Source: Streptomyces sp. CoH27
Lineage (GTDB): Bacteria; Actinomycetota; Actinomycetes; Streptomycetales; Streptomycetaceae
Assembly (NCBI RefSeq): GCF_020181035.1
Contig: NZ_JAIQYY010000004.1
Location: forward strand, 246,215-310,214
Length of the DNA stretch: 64,000 bases
Direction: 5' to 3'
In this document: positions 50,922-60,018 of the stretch, piece after piece
Numbering within the stretch: position 1 is the stretch's first letter
How the letters are laid out: every line of letters begins with the position of its first letter
Notes under the pieces: generated by a model
Database searches by the model: none
Seen by the model: the letters and a program-made list of their open reading frames with translations, nothing else
What the model was told of the DNA's origin: nothing
Position numbers and translations under genes: made by a program

Positions 50922-51945
50922 CCCCGGCGCAGGGGTCGTACAGGTCCGGGCGCGGGGCCAGGCCGACGGTCACCCGGCCGCCGCTCTCCAGCGCCCGGAC
51001 CCCCGCCTCGGCGACGACCGAGGACGCGTAGCCGTCCCACGCGCTCGCGCCGGTGACCTCGCCGCGCCGGGTGGCGTCGACCCAGGCCTGCACCTCGCGG
51101 TCGTAGGCGGCGGTGAAGCGGACGAGGTAGTCCTGCGGCACCTCCTCGCGTGCGGCGCCGCCGGTGGTGACCACCATGGTGTGCTCGTCGCCGATCCGGG
51201 CGCTGCCCCGCTCGCACACGGCCTCGCAGCGCACCTGGTAGCCGAAGCCGCAGTTGACGAAGACCTCGACGTCGACCAGCGCGCCCCCGTCGGTCTCGAA
51301 CAGCACGAACTGCGGATCGAGCAGGCCGGCCGGAGCGTCCGAGGACGGTGCGGGCCGCAGCACGGTCACCGCCGTCAGTTCTTGTCCGAGCAGCCAGCGG
51401 GCCGCGTCGATCTCGTGCGAGACCGAGCTGTTGACGAGCATGGCGCTGGTGAAGTCGGGTGGCGAGGAGACATTGCGGTGGGTGCAGTGCAGCATCAGCG
51501 GCCGGCCGAGACTGCCCCCGTCCAGCAGGGCCTTCAGCCGCCGGTACTCGGTGTCGTAGCGGCGCATGAAGCCGATCTGTGCCAGCCGGCGGCCCACCCT
51601 GGTCTCGGCCTCCGCGATCCGCAGCGCGCCGGCGGAGTCCGGCACCATGGGCTTCTCGCACAGCACTGGCAGGCCCCGGGCGAAGGCGGCGAGCAGTGCC
51701 TCCTCGTGGGCCGGGCCGGGAGAGGCGATCAGCACGGCCGCGACCCCGGGTGCGTCGAGCGCGGCCTCCGCGTCCGGGTGGACACTCACCCCGGTGAGGC
51801 CGGCCACCGCTTCCTTCGCCCGCTCGACGTCCGGGTCGGCCACGGCCACGACCCTGGCTCCGCTCACCACCTGGTCGAGCCGTCGTATGTGATCGGCGCC
51901 CATGTGTCCGGCACCCAGTACCGCCACACCCAGCAGGTCACCCAT
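50911..51945 (-). CDS. Gfo/Idh/MocA-family oxidoreductase
   Basis: 344 residues. The N-terminal Rossmann fold carries [30 protein letters not shown] and [15 protein letters not shown]. The catalytic Lys-Pro is in [14 protein letters not shown]. The C-terminal domain has [12 protein letters not shown] and [17 protein letters not shown]. This matches inositol- and sugar-type dehydrogenases. The substrate (inositol, amino-inositol or sugar) cannot be decided. It ends inside the last 11 bp of the phospholipase gene. Confidence 0.9.
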   Translation of the reverse strand: MGDLLGVAVLGAGHMGADHIRRLDQVVSGARVVAVADPDVERAKEAVAGLTGVSVHPDAEAALDAPGVAAVLIASPGPAHEEALLAAFARGLPVLCEKPMVPDSAGALRIAEAETRVGRRLAQIGFMRRYDTEYRRLKALLDGGSLGRPLMLHCTHRNVSSPPDFTSAMLVNSSVSHEIDAARWLLGQELTAVTVLRPAPSSDAPAGLLDPQFVLFETDGGALVDVEVFVNCGFGYQVRCEAVCERGSARIGDEHTMVVTTGGAAREEVPQDYLVRFTAAYDREVQAWVDATRRGEVTGASAWDGYASSVVAEAGVRALESGGRVTVGLAPRPDLYDPCAGVSR

Positions 51946-52012
51946 GCGTGCGCTCCCTTACGCCGACGATCACGCCGTAGCGTACGCCGCGCAGGGAGCG
52001 CCGCCAGTGGGC

Positions 52013-53107
52013 TCAGTACCGCAGCACTCCCGCGATCCCGTCGGCGTCGCCCAGGGTGCCGTCGGGCACGAAGCGGACGTCGGCGCCGGTCTGCAGGCAC
52101 TGCTCGACGATCTCGTCCACGATGTCCTCGCGGGCGTCCAGATCGCCGGGCTCGGCCGGCACCAGATGCGCGCCGAGGTCGCGGACGGTGGCCCGGAAGT
52201 TCTCCTCGACGGCGAGCAGCCGCACCCGGCCCTCGCGGGCGCTCTGCCACAGCTCGTCCAGACCGGCCGCGTAGGTCTTGCGGCCGCGCGCGGAGGTCAG
52301 CTCGTCGATCACGGACCTGGTGTCCTTGCGGGCCTCGTCCTCCAGCACCGGCCGCAGTGCCTGCCACACGGCCTCGGGACCTGCGTGCGTGAGGCCGCCG
52401 TGCGGGACCTGGACGGCGCACTTGGCCACGCTGCCGGCCTCCTCCAGCAGCGACAGCGCCGCCTGCTCACCGGTGACGTACAGCGGCCGGGGCTCCTCGC
52501 GCAGCAGCGCGGCCATGGCGGTGTCCGCCTCGCGCAGGAACTGACGGGTGGCCTCGTCGCTGTACGCGCTCGGCATGTCGCCGATCTGCTCCTGGCGCTC
52601 GGGGTCGAAGTTCGGCTGCCGCCGCTCCAGCGGGAAGCCGCCGGACTCGTCCGCCACGACACGGCCCTCGCCGCCGCTCCACAGGGCGACGCGGTCCGCG
52701 GACACCGACAGCACCCAGAAGGGCCGTTCGGCCGCCTGTGCGGCGACCAGGTTGCGGGTGAGGAAGGTGTCCGAGAGCACCACCCGCTCGGGGACGGATC
52801 GGGCCAGGGACCAGACCTGGTGCTCGCCCGGCGCGGCGAAGATCACCAGACCGTCCTCGGCGTGGGCCAGGTCCACCTCGGCCAGTGCCCGGTCGAGCTG
52901 GGCCTCGACGTCGTTGCGCCGTTCACGGGTGACGGCGGGATCGGCCTCCAGGCGCTTGCGCGCCTCGGTGAGGACATTGCGCAGCCGGACGGGATCCTGC
53001 CCGTTCTCCGGTTCACGGCGGTGCGTCGGGGTCAGTACCGACACCGCCGGGTAGGGACGCGGGCGCCGCAGTTCGGCCAGGGTCGCGGGACTCAGTGCGT
53101 GCTCCAT
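52013..53107 (-). CDS. Bacterial eRF1-like protein (baeRF3 family)
   Basis: 364 residues from the ATG at 53107; a start 24 bp further up is possible. The opening TLAELRRPRPYPAVSVLTPTHR, the VRLRNVLTEARKRL helix, FAAPGEHQVWSL, FWVLSVSADRVALW and the C-terminal LHVP-like segment ADVRFVPDGTLGDADGIAGVLRY are typical of the baeRF3 type. This family is related to archaeal and eukaryotic release factor 1. Proposed roles are ribosome-associated hydrolysis or stress responses, largely untested. No partner gene is adjacent. Confidence 0.82.
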   Translation of the reverse strand: MEHALSPATLAELRRPRPYPAVSVLTPTHRREPENGQDPVRLRNVLTEARKRLEADPAVTRERRNDVEAQLDRALAEVDLAHAEDGLVIFAAPGEHQVWSLARSVPERVVLSDTFLTRNLVAAQAAERPFWVLSVSADRVALWSGGEGRVVADESGGFPLERRQPNFDPERQEQIGDMPSAYSDEATRQFLREADTAMAALLREEPRPLYVTGEQAALSLLEEAGSVAKCAVQVPHGGLTHAGPEAVWQALRPVLEDEARKDTRSVIDELTSARGRKTYAAGLDELWQSAREGRVRLLAVEENFRATVRDLGAHLVPAEPGDLDAREDIVDEIVEQCLQTGADVRFVPDGTLGDADGIAGVLRY

Positions 53108-53265
53108 GACAGCACGATAGGGCGGATTCACGCGTACGGCATTCGGGGTAAACCGGACCCGCCTGCCACCGGGAGTTCCCCGGCGGAAGGCGGTGACGCG
53201 CCGCCCCGGGCCGGATACCGTACCCGCCAGTAACTACATGCTGCCGCACCCCTCAGGAGGCCCCC

Positions 53266-54066
53266 ATGCCGCAGTTCGACGTCGCCGGAGCGACCCTGAC
53301 GTACGACGACGAGGGTCCCCGGGACGCGCCGGAGGTGCCCCTGGTGTTCGTGCATGGCTGGACCGCGAACCGGCACCGCTGGGACCACCAGACGGCGCAC
53401 TTCTCCGAAAGACGCCGGGTGATCCGGCTGGACCTGCGCGGGCACGGGGAGAGCAGCGGGGCCGGCGTGCGCACGATCGCCGAGCTGGCCAACGACGTGC
53501 TCGCCCTGCTCGATCATCTGCGGGTCGAGCGGTTCGCGCTGGTCGGCCACTCGATGGGCGGGATGATCGCGCAGACCATCACCCTCGCCCACCCCGCGCG
53601 GGTGGAGCGGCTGGTGCTGGTCGGATCCATCGCCCGGATGGCGTACAGCCGCGGCCGGGGGCTGCTCATGGCCGCCTCCACGCTGGTGCCGTTCAGGCTG
53701 TTCGTGGCGGCCAACATCCGGCGCGCCTTCGCGCCCGGTCATCCGCGCGAGGAGATCCGCGCGCACATCCGCGCCTCGGCCGGCACCCCGCGCGAGGTCG
53801 TCATGACGCTCTACGGCGCCATGCGCGCCTTCGACGTCCTCGACCGTGCCGGTGAGATCCGCACGCCCACCCTGATGGTGCACGGCTACCACGACGTCCA
53901 GCTGCCGGTGCGGCAGATGCTGCGGATGGCCAGGGTCTGGCCGGACGCGGTCGTGCGCATCCTCGACGCGGGTCATGAGCTGCCCCTGGAGAGGCCTGCC
54001 GAGCTGACCGACGCACTGGACCGGTTCCTGACCGAAGCCCGACCCCTCCTGACCGAAAACAACTGA
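53266..54066 (+). CDS. Alpha/beta-hydrolase
   Basis: 266 residues. It has the oxyanion region VFVHGWTANRHRWDHQ, the strand LDLRGHGESSG, the nucleophile elbow LVGHSMGGMIAQ, the acid in MVHGYHDVQLPV and the His in DAGHELPLERP. The triad Ser-Asp-His is complete. The cap after MAYSRGRGLLMAA is short. Typical of general esterases, lactonases or haloperoxidase-like hydrolases. AGGAGG lies upstream of the ATG. The substrate is not determinable. Confidence 0.85.
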   Translation: MPQFDVAGATLTYDDEGPRDAPEVPLVFVHGWTANRHRWDHQTAHFSERRRVIRLDLRGHGESSGAGVRTIAELANDVLALLDHLRVERFALVGHSMGGMIAQTITLAHPARVERLVLVGSIARMAYSRGRGLLMAASTLVPFRLFVAANIRRAFAPGHPREEIRAHIRASAGTPREVVMTLYGAMRAFDVLDRAGEIRTPTLMVHGYHDVQLPVRQMLRMARVWPDAVVRILDAGHELPLERPAELTDALDRFLTEARPLLTENN

Positions 54067-54347
54067 CGGATGTAGCGCTTGGGGAAGTTTTTGCCTCTGG
54101 CCGGTTCCTGGCGGCGCCGGCCCGACGGTGCGGCTTCCACCGGATTTCGCGCGAGCAAAAAGCGGCCGAAAGCATGGGGGAGGTGGAGCCGTCCGTGTTA
54201 CGCCCACGTTGACTGCCTCGGGCAACTGACGGACGCTCGTACCTATAGGTGCTCAATACAACCGGTTTGCCGACCGGAACCCGGATCACCACGGAACGCA
54301 CAGGTGAAAGCGGAGAACGGCAGCGAACCGGAGGCAGGAGGCAGCGC

Positions 54348-56189
54348 ATGTGCGGCATCACCGGATGGGTGTCCTTCGACCGTGATCTGACCGTCGAGGC
54401 CACCACATTGGATGCAATGACCGAGACGATGGCCTGCCGGGGCCCCGACGACCGCGGCATCTGGACCGAGGGCCCGGCCGCCCTGGGACACCGCCGGCTC
54501 GCGATCATCGACCTTCCCGGCGGCCGTCAGCCGATGTCCCTGACGACCCCCCAGGGAACCATCGCCATGGTCTACTCCGGGGAGGCCTACAACTTCACCG
54601 AGCTGCGCCGCGAACTCGAAGGCCGCGGCCACCGGTTCACCACCGACTCCGACACCGAGGTCGTGCTGCACGGCTACCTCGAATGGGGCGACGAGGTCGC
54701 CGAACGCCTCAACGGGATGTACGCGTTCGCCGTCTGGGACGGCCGGCACGACAAGCTCGTGATGATCCGCGACCGGATGGGCATCAAGCCGTTCTACTAC
54801 CACCCCACCCCCGACGGCGTGCTGTTCGGCTCCGAGCCCAAGGCCATTCTCGCCAATCCGTTGGCCCGCCGCCGGGTCACGCTGGACGGCCTGCGCGAGC
54901 TGTTCGTGCTGATCAAGACGCCCGGGCACGCGATCTGGGACGGCATGCGCGAGGTGGAGCCCGGCACCGTCGTCACCGTCGACCGCTCCGGCATCAGCAC
55001 CCGCGTCTACTGGCGGCTGCGGACCCTCGCGCACCCCGACGACCGTGAGACCACCATCGCCACCGTGCGCTCCCTCCTCGACGACATCGTGCGCCGCCAG
55101 CTGGTCGCCGACGTGCCGCGCTGCACCCTGCTCTCCGGCGGCCTCGACTCCTCCGCGATGACCGCGATCGCCGCCCGGCACCTCGCCGAACAGGGCGAGC
55201 GCGTAAGGAGTTTCGCCGTCGACTTCGTCGGCCGGACCGACAACTTCATCGCCGACGAACTGCGCGGCACCCCCGACACGCCCTTCGTGCACGACGTGGC
55301 CGAGCTCGCCCGGACCGACCACCAGGACATCGTGCTCGACGCCCAGTCCCTCGCCGACCCCGCCGTGCGCGAGCGGGTGATCCGCGCCCGCGACCTGCCG
55401 GCCGGCTTCGGCGACATGGACTCCTCGCTGCTGCTGCTCTTCCGCGCCATCCGCGAGAAGTCCACCGTCGCCCTGTCGGGTGAGTCCGCCGACGAAGTCT
55501 TCGGCGGCTACCTGCAGTTCTTCGACGAGGAGGCGCGCCGCGCCGAGACCTTCCCCTGGCTGGCCAGTTTCAACCGGCACTTCGGCGCAGACGGCGACGT
55601 ACTGCGCGACGACCTGACCAAGTCCCTCGACCTGGAAGGCTACGTCGCCGACGGCTACCGCACCGCCGTCGCCGGCATCGAACGGCTCGACGGTGAGAGC
55701 GACTTCGAGTACCGGATGCGGCGGATGAGCCATCTGCACCTGACCCGCTTCGTGCGCGCCCTGCTCGACCGCAAGGACCGGATGAGCATGGCCGTGGGAC
55801 TGGAGGTCCGGGTGCCGTTCTGCGACCACCGGCTGGTCGAGTACGTCTACAACGCCCCCTGGGCCCTGAAGTCCTTCGACGGCCGGGAGAAGAGCCTGCT
55901 GCGCGAGGCGGCCGCGGACGTCCTGCCGCGCTCGGTGTACGAGCGGGTGAAGAGCCCGTACCCCTCCACCCAGGACCCTCGGTACGCCGCCGCCCTGCAG
56001 GAACAGGTCAAGGAACTGCTCGCCCGGCCCTCCCACCCGGTGTTCGACCTGCTGGACCGGGAGCGGGTCCGTGCGGCCGCCGAGCGCGAGGCACCGGTGA
56101 GCACCCAGGTGGAGCGGCGCGGGCTGGAGCGCGCCCTGGACCTCGCGGGCTGGCTGGACGCCTACTCCCCCGAGGTGGTGCTCAGCTGA
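54348..56189 (+). CDS. asnB: Asparagine synthase (glutamine-hydrolysing)
   Basis: 613 residues from the ATG at 54348 with AGGAGG six bases upstream. After removal of Met, Cys2 (MCGITGWVSF) is the glutaminase nucleophile. The N-terminal Ntn domain shows RGPDDRGIW, LGHRRLAIIDL and YSGEAYNFTELR. The synthetase domain has the PP-loop LLSGGLDSSAM at about residue 260, GESADEVFGGYLQFF, and LDRKDRMSMAVGLEVRVPFCDH. It makes Asn from Asp with Gln and ATP; some Streptomyces homologues instead amidate secondary metabolites or peptidoglycan. No biosynthetic cluster is next to it. The 281-bp region upstream (54067-54347) holds a T-rich stretch and a GGCCGG/CCGGCC hairpin but no gene. Confidence 0.92.
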   Translation: MCGITGWVSFDRDLTVEATTLDAMTETMACRGPDDRGIWTEGPAALGHRRLAIIDLPGGRQPMSLTTPQGTIAMVYSGEAYNFTELRRELEGRGHRFTTDSDTEVVLHGYLEWGDEVAERLNGMYAFAVWDGRHDKLVMIRDRMGIKPFYYHPTPDGVLFGSEPKAILANPLARRRVTLDGLRELFVLIKTPGHAIWDGMREVEPGTVVTVDRSGISTRVYWRLRTLAHPDDRETTIATVRSLLDDIVRRQLVADVPRCTLLSGGLDSSAMTAIAARHLAEQGERVRSFAVDFVGRTDNFIADELRGTPDTPFVHDVAELARTDHQDIVLDAQSLADPAVRERVIRARDLPAGFGDMDSSLLLLFRAIREKSTVALSGESADEVFGGYLQFFDEEARRAETFPWLASFNRHFGADGDVLRDDLTKSLDLEGYVADGYRTAVAGIERLDGESDFEYRMRRMSHLHLTRFVRALLDRKDRMSMAVGLEVRVPFCDHRLVEYVYNAPWALKSFDGREKSLLREAAADVLPRSVYERVKSPYPSTQDPRYAAALQEQVKELLARPSHPVFDLLDRERVRAAAEREAPVSTQVERRGLERALDLAGWLDAYSPEVVLS

Positions 56190-56712
56190 GACCGATGGCC
56201 CGGTCCGCGGCCGCCGCCGTGGGCTGCCACCACGTCGTCACCGGCTCCCACACCAGGACCTGCTTCCCGGTGCCGAGCCGGCCGGCGGTGAAGGAGCGGC
56301 CCCGGTGTGCGGCCGAGGCGGCCACGGTGAGGTCGTCCGTCCGGCGGGCCTGAGGGTCCGCCGGGTCGGCGATGGTCCGTACGTCCGCGTAGGCGCTCCG
56401 GCCCGCCGCGAGCCGGTAGGTGCCGGTGCCGCCCGCCGGCACCGGCAGCGCCGCTCCGTCGAGGTTCCCGAACGTCACGGTGGGCACGAGGTCGACCACG
56501 CAGGCGCGGGCGCCGCGGTTGGTGACGCTCGTGCGCACCACCGTCGGGTGGCCGGGCACGGCCTTCGCCCGGAGTGCCAGTGGCGGCTCGGCGCAGCGGA
56601 CGGTCCGGGCGTGATCCCTGCCGGCCGTGGTGGCGTGGCCCGGCTGTGCGGTCAGCAGCAGGACCGCCACGGCGGCCGGGGCGGGTACGGCGAGGGCGGC
56701 GCGGACACGCAT
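56182..56712 (-). CDS. DUF4232-domain secreted protein
   Basis: 176 residues. An N-terminal signal (VPAPAAVAVLLLTAQPGHA) is followed by one DUF4232 domain: LALRAKAVPGHPTVVRTSVTNRGARACVVDLVP, VTFGNLDGAALPVPAGGTG and a C-terminal VWEPVTTWWQP. DUF4232 is common in secreted or lipid-anchored actinobacterial proteins and has no known function. It has an Ig-like fold by pattern. No lipobox Cys is seen. Its end overlaps asnB by 8 bp, convergently. Confidence 0.82.
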   Translation of the reverse strand: MRVRAALAVPAPAAVAVLLLTAQPGHATTAGRDHARTVRCAEPPLALRAKAVPGHPTVVRTSVTNRGARACVVDLVPTVTFGNLDGAALPVPAGGTGTYRLAAGRSAYADVRTIADPADPQARRTDDLTVAASAAHRGRSFTAGRLGTGKQVLVWEPVTTWWQPTAAAADRAIGLS

Positions 56713-56746
56713 GGCGGTCTCTCCCTGTCGCGGTCACGTACACCTG

Positions 56747-58387
56747 TCATCCGTCGTCGGTGTTCCCCGTCGCGCTCCAGTCCTCCCCGTCCGCCGGGCA
56801 GGAACTGCCGTTCGGCGGCAGGGTGCCGTACAGCAGGAAGTCGTCGATCTTCCGGTGGACGCATGGCGAGGAGTCGTACCCGGTGTGGCCGTCCCCCTTG
56901 TTGTCGAGCACCACAGCCGACGGGCCGAGCCGCGCCGCCGTCTCCACGGTCCACCGGTACGGCGTCGCGGGGTCGCCGCGCGTGCCCACGAGCAGCATCT
57001 TCGCGGTGTCGACGGCCTTCACCCGGTCGCGGATGAAGTCGGTGCCCCTGGGGCGGCCGTAGCACATCAGCAGCTCGGTGAGCCGGTAGCGGCCGAAGAC
57101 CGGGGAGGCCTGCTCGTACCGGGCCGGCAGGTTCTTGAGGTCCTCGGTGATCCGGGCCGCGCCGGGCCGGTCGGGGTCGTCCGCGCAGTTGATCGCCATC
57201 AGTGCGGCCAGGAGGTTGTCCGCCGGGACGTCCTGCGGCTCGACCAGCCCGCCGTCCGTACGGATCCCGGCGTACGCCGTTGCCGTTGCCGTGCCCGAAC
57301 GGACCGGCAGGCTGGTGCCCCCGGCCGCGAAGTTCAGCACGCCCCGGGTGTCGCCGTCCTGGACCAGTGAGGCCAGCGCCCGCTCCAGCGAGGGCCACAA
57401 CTGCTTGCTGTAGAGGGCCTGTCCGATGGCTCCCACCAGGTCCTGGCCGGAGATCGTGCCGCCGACGTCGGTGGGGACCGGGTTCTCGTCGAGCGAGTTC
57501 ACCAGCCGTACGACCTGGTCCCCGGCCGCCCGCCGGTCCTGCCCGAACGGGCATGCGATGTCCGTCGTGCACCAGTCCAGGAAATCGTCCAGCGCGGTCT
57601 GCTGCCCCTCGGCCCCGGCCACCCCCTGCTCGGACAGCGGCTCGGTCAGGGTGTCCACGCCGTCGAGGGCGAAACGGCCGACCTTGTGCGGGAACTGCGC
57701 CGCGTACACCGCGCCGAGCCGGGTTCCGTAGGAGAAGCCCAGGTAGTTGAGCTTCTTGTCGCCGAGCGCCTGGCGGATGACGTCCAGGTCGCGGGAGGCG
57801 TCCACGGTGCCGATGTGGGCCAGCACCGGGCCGGAGTACCGGGCGCACTCCTCGGCGGTTCGCTTCAACTGCCGTAGCAGTGCCTGCGGATGGCCGAGGT
57901 CGGTGTGGTCGTCCGTCGTGCCGGAGGCGTCGTCGCCGCCCTCGCCGCAGCTGACGGGGGAGGAACGGCCGACGCCGCGCGGATCGAAGGTCACCACGTC
58001 GTAGCCGTTGGTCAGGTCCATGAACTTCCGGCCGTCGGAGGCGAGTTCACTGACCCCCGGACCGCCGGGACCGCCGAAGTTCAGCAGCACCGAGCCCTGT
58101 GACGTCCCTGTCGCCCGGTAGCGGGCCAGGGCTATGTCGAGGGTGCCGGCGCGGGGGCGGGCGTAGTCGAGCGGGACGGTGACCTTGGCACACTGCAGGT
58201 CCTTCGGCATGTCCGGACCCTTGCAGCCCGTCCAGGCCGGCTTCTGCCGGTAGAACCGGGACAGGTCGGGTTGCGACGGCCGGTCGACCGCGGCCGCGGG
58301 CAGCCCGGCGCCGAGCAGCGCCAGGGTGAGGGCTCCGGCGCCCGCGCAGCGCCGCACGGCGGGTCGTGGGGACAGCTTGACCAGCAT
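56747..58387 (-). CDS. Secreted tripeptidyl-aminopeptidase-like alpha/beta-hydrolase
   Basis: 546 residues with a signal peptide (about 1-33, CAGAGALTLALLGAGLPAAA). The mature start resembles Streptomyces SlpD/SlpE mycelium-associated peptidases: WTGCKGPDMPKDLQCAKVTVPLDYARP. The catalytic Ser is in LGFSYGTRLGAVYAAQFP, the acid in LVGTRGDPATPYRW and the His in NKGDGHTGYDSSPCVHRKI. A TAP-like C-terminal domain follows. It should release N-terminal peptides or similar small fragments outside the cell. The final domain carries paired Cys that could form disulfides. Confidence 0.88.
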   Translation of the reverse strand: MLVKLSPRPAVRRCAGAGALTLALLGAGLPAAAVDRPSQPDLSRFYRQKPAWTGCKGPDMPKDLQCAKVTVPLDYARPRAGTLDIALARYRATGTSQGSVLLNFGGPGGPGVSELASDGRKFMDLTNGYDVVTFDPRGVGRSSPVSCGEGGDDASGTTDDHTDLGHPQALLRQLKRTAEECARYSGPVLAHIGTVDASRDLDVIRQALGDKKLNYLGFSYGTRLGAVYAAQFPHKVGRFALDGVDTLTEPLSEQGVAGAEGQQTALDDFLDWCTTDIACPFGQDRRAAGDQVVRLVNSLDENPVPTDVGGTISGQDLVGAIGQALYSKQLWPSLERALASLVQDGDTRGVLNFAAGGTSLPVRSGTATATAYAGIRTDGGLVEPQDVPADNLLAALMAINCADDPDRPGAARITEDLKNLPARYEQASPVFGRYRLTELLMCYGRPRGTDFIRDRVKAVDTAKMLLVGTRGDPATPYRWTVETAARLGPSAVVLDNKGDGHTGYDSSPCVHRKIDDFLLYGTLPPNGSSCPADGEDWSATGNTDDG

Positions 58388-58595
58388 CGATCGCCTCCCG
58401 GGACGCCTGTCGCGGACCGGAGGGACGGCGCCCTCGGATCACCATAAGCGGGCCCCGGAGCGCCCGCCTCCGGACGAGCGGGGCGGCGCAGGGTGTCGTA
58501 TGGTCCGCCCCTTCTGTCGCCTGTCGATGATCATTGATCCGCTTTACATGCGGTTAGCAACAGGTGTCACTCGATGGGGTGAAAGAGCGATAAGC

Positions 58596-58623
58596 CATAA
58601 CTCGGATGGTTCGCATGCGTTTT
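58596..58623 (+). promoter_or_regulatory. SigBldN-like promoter of the chaplin
   Basis: CATAAC (58596-58601), 16 bp, then CGTTTT (58618-58623) resembles the CGTAAC-N16-CGTT form I recall for BldN-dependent promoters such as bldM. It lies 51 bp before the chaplin ATG at 58675. The surrounding stretch (58540-58625) is notably less GC-rich than the genome average. Chaplins are known BldN targets. The consensus is recalled, not checked. Confidence 0.5.
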
Positions 58624-58674
58624 TACAAGGTGCGGGTGAGTGCCCGTGATGATGTCTGGAAGGCAGGGAACCTC

Positions 58675-59433
58675 ATGAGACGGGCTACCCGAAACGGCGT
58701 GATCGCCCTCGTCGCAGCCTCCGGGGCGATGGCCGTGGCGCTGCCGGTGTCCGCCGCCTTCGCGGCCGACGGCGCCTCCGCCGACGGCTCCGCGGCCGAC
58801 TCGCCCGGGTTGATCTCCGGCAACGGCATCCAGCTCCCGGTACACGTACCGGTGAACCTGTGCGGCAACACCGTGAACGTGGTGGGACTGCTCAACCCCG
58901 CCGCGGGTAACGGCTGCGCGAACACCGGCGGTACGGCACAGGCCGGCTCGGCCGCCTCCGGCGGCGCCTCGGCTCATGGCACCGCGCAGGACTCGCCCGG
59001 CGTGCTCTCCGGCAACGGTGTCCAGCTCCCGGTGCACGTACCGGTGAACGTGTGCGGCAACACCGTGAACGTGGTGGGACTGCTCAACCCTGCCGCGGGT
59101 AACGGCTGCGCGAACGCCGGCACCGTCGCCCAGCCCCCGCGCAGCCGGCCCTCCACGCCGCCGGTCTCCACGCCGCCGGTGTCTACACCTCCGGTCTCCA
59201 GGCCCCCGGTGTCCACACCTCCGGTCTCCACACCCCGGGTGTCTACACCTCGGGTCTCCACACCCCGGGGGTCCGTGAAGCGCCGCCTCGCCCCGGCCGC
59301 ACCGCGGCAGACCGTGTCCTCCCTGGCCCACACCGGTGCGGACGTCACCCTCCCTGCCGTCGCCGGCAGCGCCGCGCTGCTCCTCAGCGGCGCGATCCTC
59401 TACCGCCGTTTCCGCCCGGCCCGCACCTCCTGA
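58675..59433 (+). CDS. Long chaplin with two chaplin domains and a sortase signal
   Basis: 252 residues. A signal peptide (about 1-30, ending AAFAAD) is followed by two chaplin domains of about 40 residues. Each contains NGxQLPVHVPVNxCGNTVNVVG and LLNPAAGNGCAN, with the conserved Cys pair. A Pro/Ser/Thr linker of eight STPPV-like units follows. The C-terminus has LAHTG (the LAxTG sortase motif), a hydrophobic helix and RRFRPAR. This is the layout of the long chaplins ChpA-C, which are wall-anchored and help coat aerial hyphae. Which one it is cannot be told. The start has GGAAGG upstream. Confidence 0.92.
   Translation: MRRATRNGVIALVAASGAMAVALPVSAAFAADGASADGSAADSPGLISGNGIQLPVHVPVNLCGNTVNVVGLLNPAAGNGCANTGGTAQAGSAASGGASAHGTAQDSPGVLSGNGVQLPVHVPVNVCGNTVNVVGLLNPAAGNGCANAGTVAQPPRSRPSTPPVSTPPVSTPPVSRPPVSTPPVSTPRVSTPRVSTPRGSVKRRLAPAAPRQTVSSLAHTGADVTLPAVAGSAALLLSGAILYRRFRPARTS
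59152..59271 (+). repeat. 15-bp coding repeats of the chaplin linker
   Basis: Eight tandem 15-bp units (TCCACGCCGCCGGTC-like) encode STPPV, STPPV, STPPV, SRPPV, STPPV, STPRV, STPRV, STPRG. In-frame gain or loss of units would change wall-spanning length without breaking the protein. Confidence 0.85.
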
Positions 59434-59450
59434 ATCCCCCCACGCCGCAT

Positions 59451-59480
59451 GGCCCCACCGGACGCCGGCCCGGTGGGGCC
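59451..59480 (+). terminator. Terminator of the chaplin gene
   Basis: A perfect 10-bp stem GGCCCCACCG / CGGTGGGGCC with a 10-base loop lies 17 bp after the chaplin stop. Confidence 0.75.
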
Positions 59481-59507
59481 GGATCATGAGTGCAGTACGT
59501 CGTCCCG

Positions 59508-60018
59508 GTGACGGACGGCATACGCGGACGATGGCGGGCGCTGCCGCGCCGGGCGCGGACGGGTTCTCCTGGTCTGCGCTGCCGGATTCCCGGAAGGGAC
59601 CGGCGACCACGCCCTGTACCTGGCGCGCGGCGGACTGCCCGCCTATGCCGGCTTCGGCCCCCCGCCGTTGCAGGTGTTCTTCGTCGCTCTGGTCGTCCTC
59701 GACCCGCTCGCCGCCGTTCTGACGCTGTGGCTACGGCCCTGGGGCTTCCGGCTGGCGGCCGCTGTCATGACACTGGACGTCCTCGGCGACTGGAACGTCA
59801 ACTGGCCCTGGGTGAAGGCGCATCCCGAAGAACTGCTGCGGCCGGTGGGGCTGCTGCCCATCACCCTCTTCGGGCTGTTCGTGGTCGCGACGGCGCCGGT
59901 GATGACGCGCGTGGTGCGGGGTGCCGTAACGGCTGATCTTCCCGTGGCGCGGCCCCCGTTGATCCGGAAGGATGCGGCACGGCATTCCGGTCCCGACGGA
60001 AATGGAGCGCATCGATGA
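59508..60018 (+). pseudogene. Small membrane protein gene with apparent +1 frameshift
   Basis: From a GTG at 59508 a basic leader (MTDGIRGRWRALPRRAR) runs to about 59560. The protein then continues in another frame as VLLVCAAGFPEGTGDHALYL and on to the TGA at 60016-60018. That part includes three further hydrophobic helices (VFFVALVVLDPLAAVLTLWL; AAAVMTLDVLGDWNV; VGLLPITLFGLFVVATAPV). Removing one G of the GGG at 59561-59563 gives one 169-residue, four-helix protein. Without the correction only the ORF from ATG 59668 (116 residues) would be translated. The family is not recognised. Its last codons overlap the next start (ATGA). Confidence 0.55.

Noticed and set aside
54233..54270. KstR-like site AACCGGTT upstream of asnB
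   Set aside because: It fails the last fixed base of the motif and asnB is not a sterol gene; likely chance.
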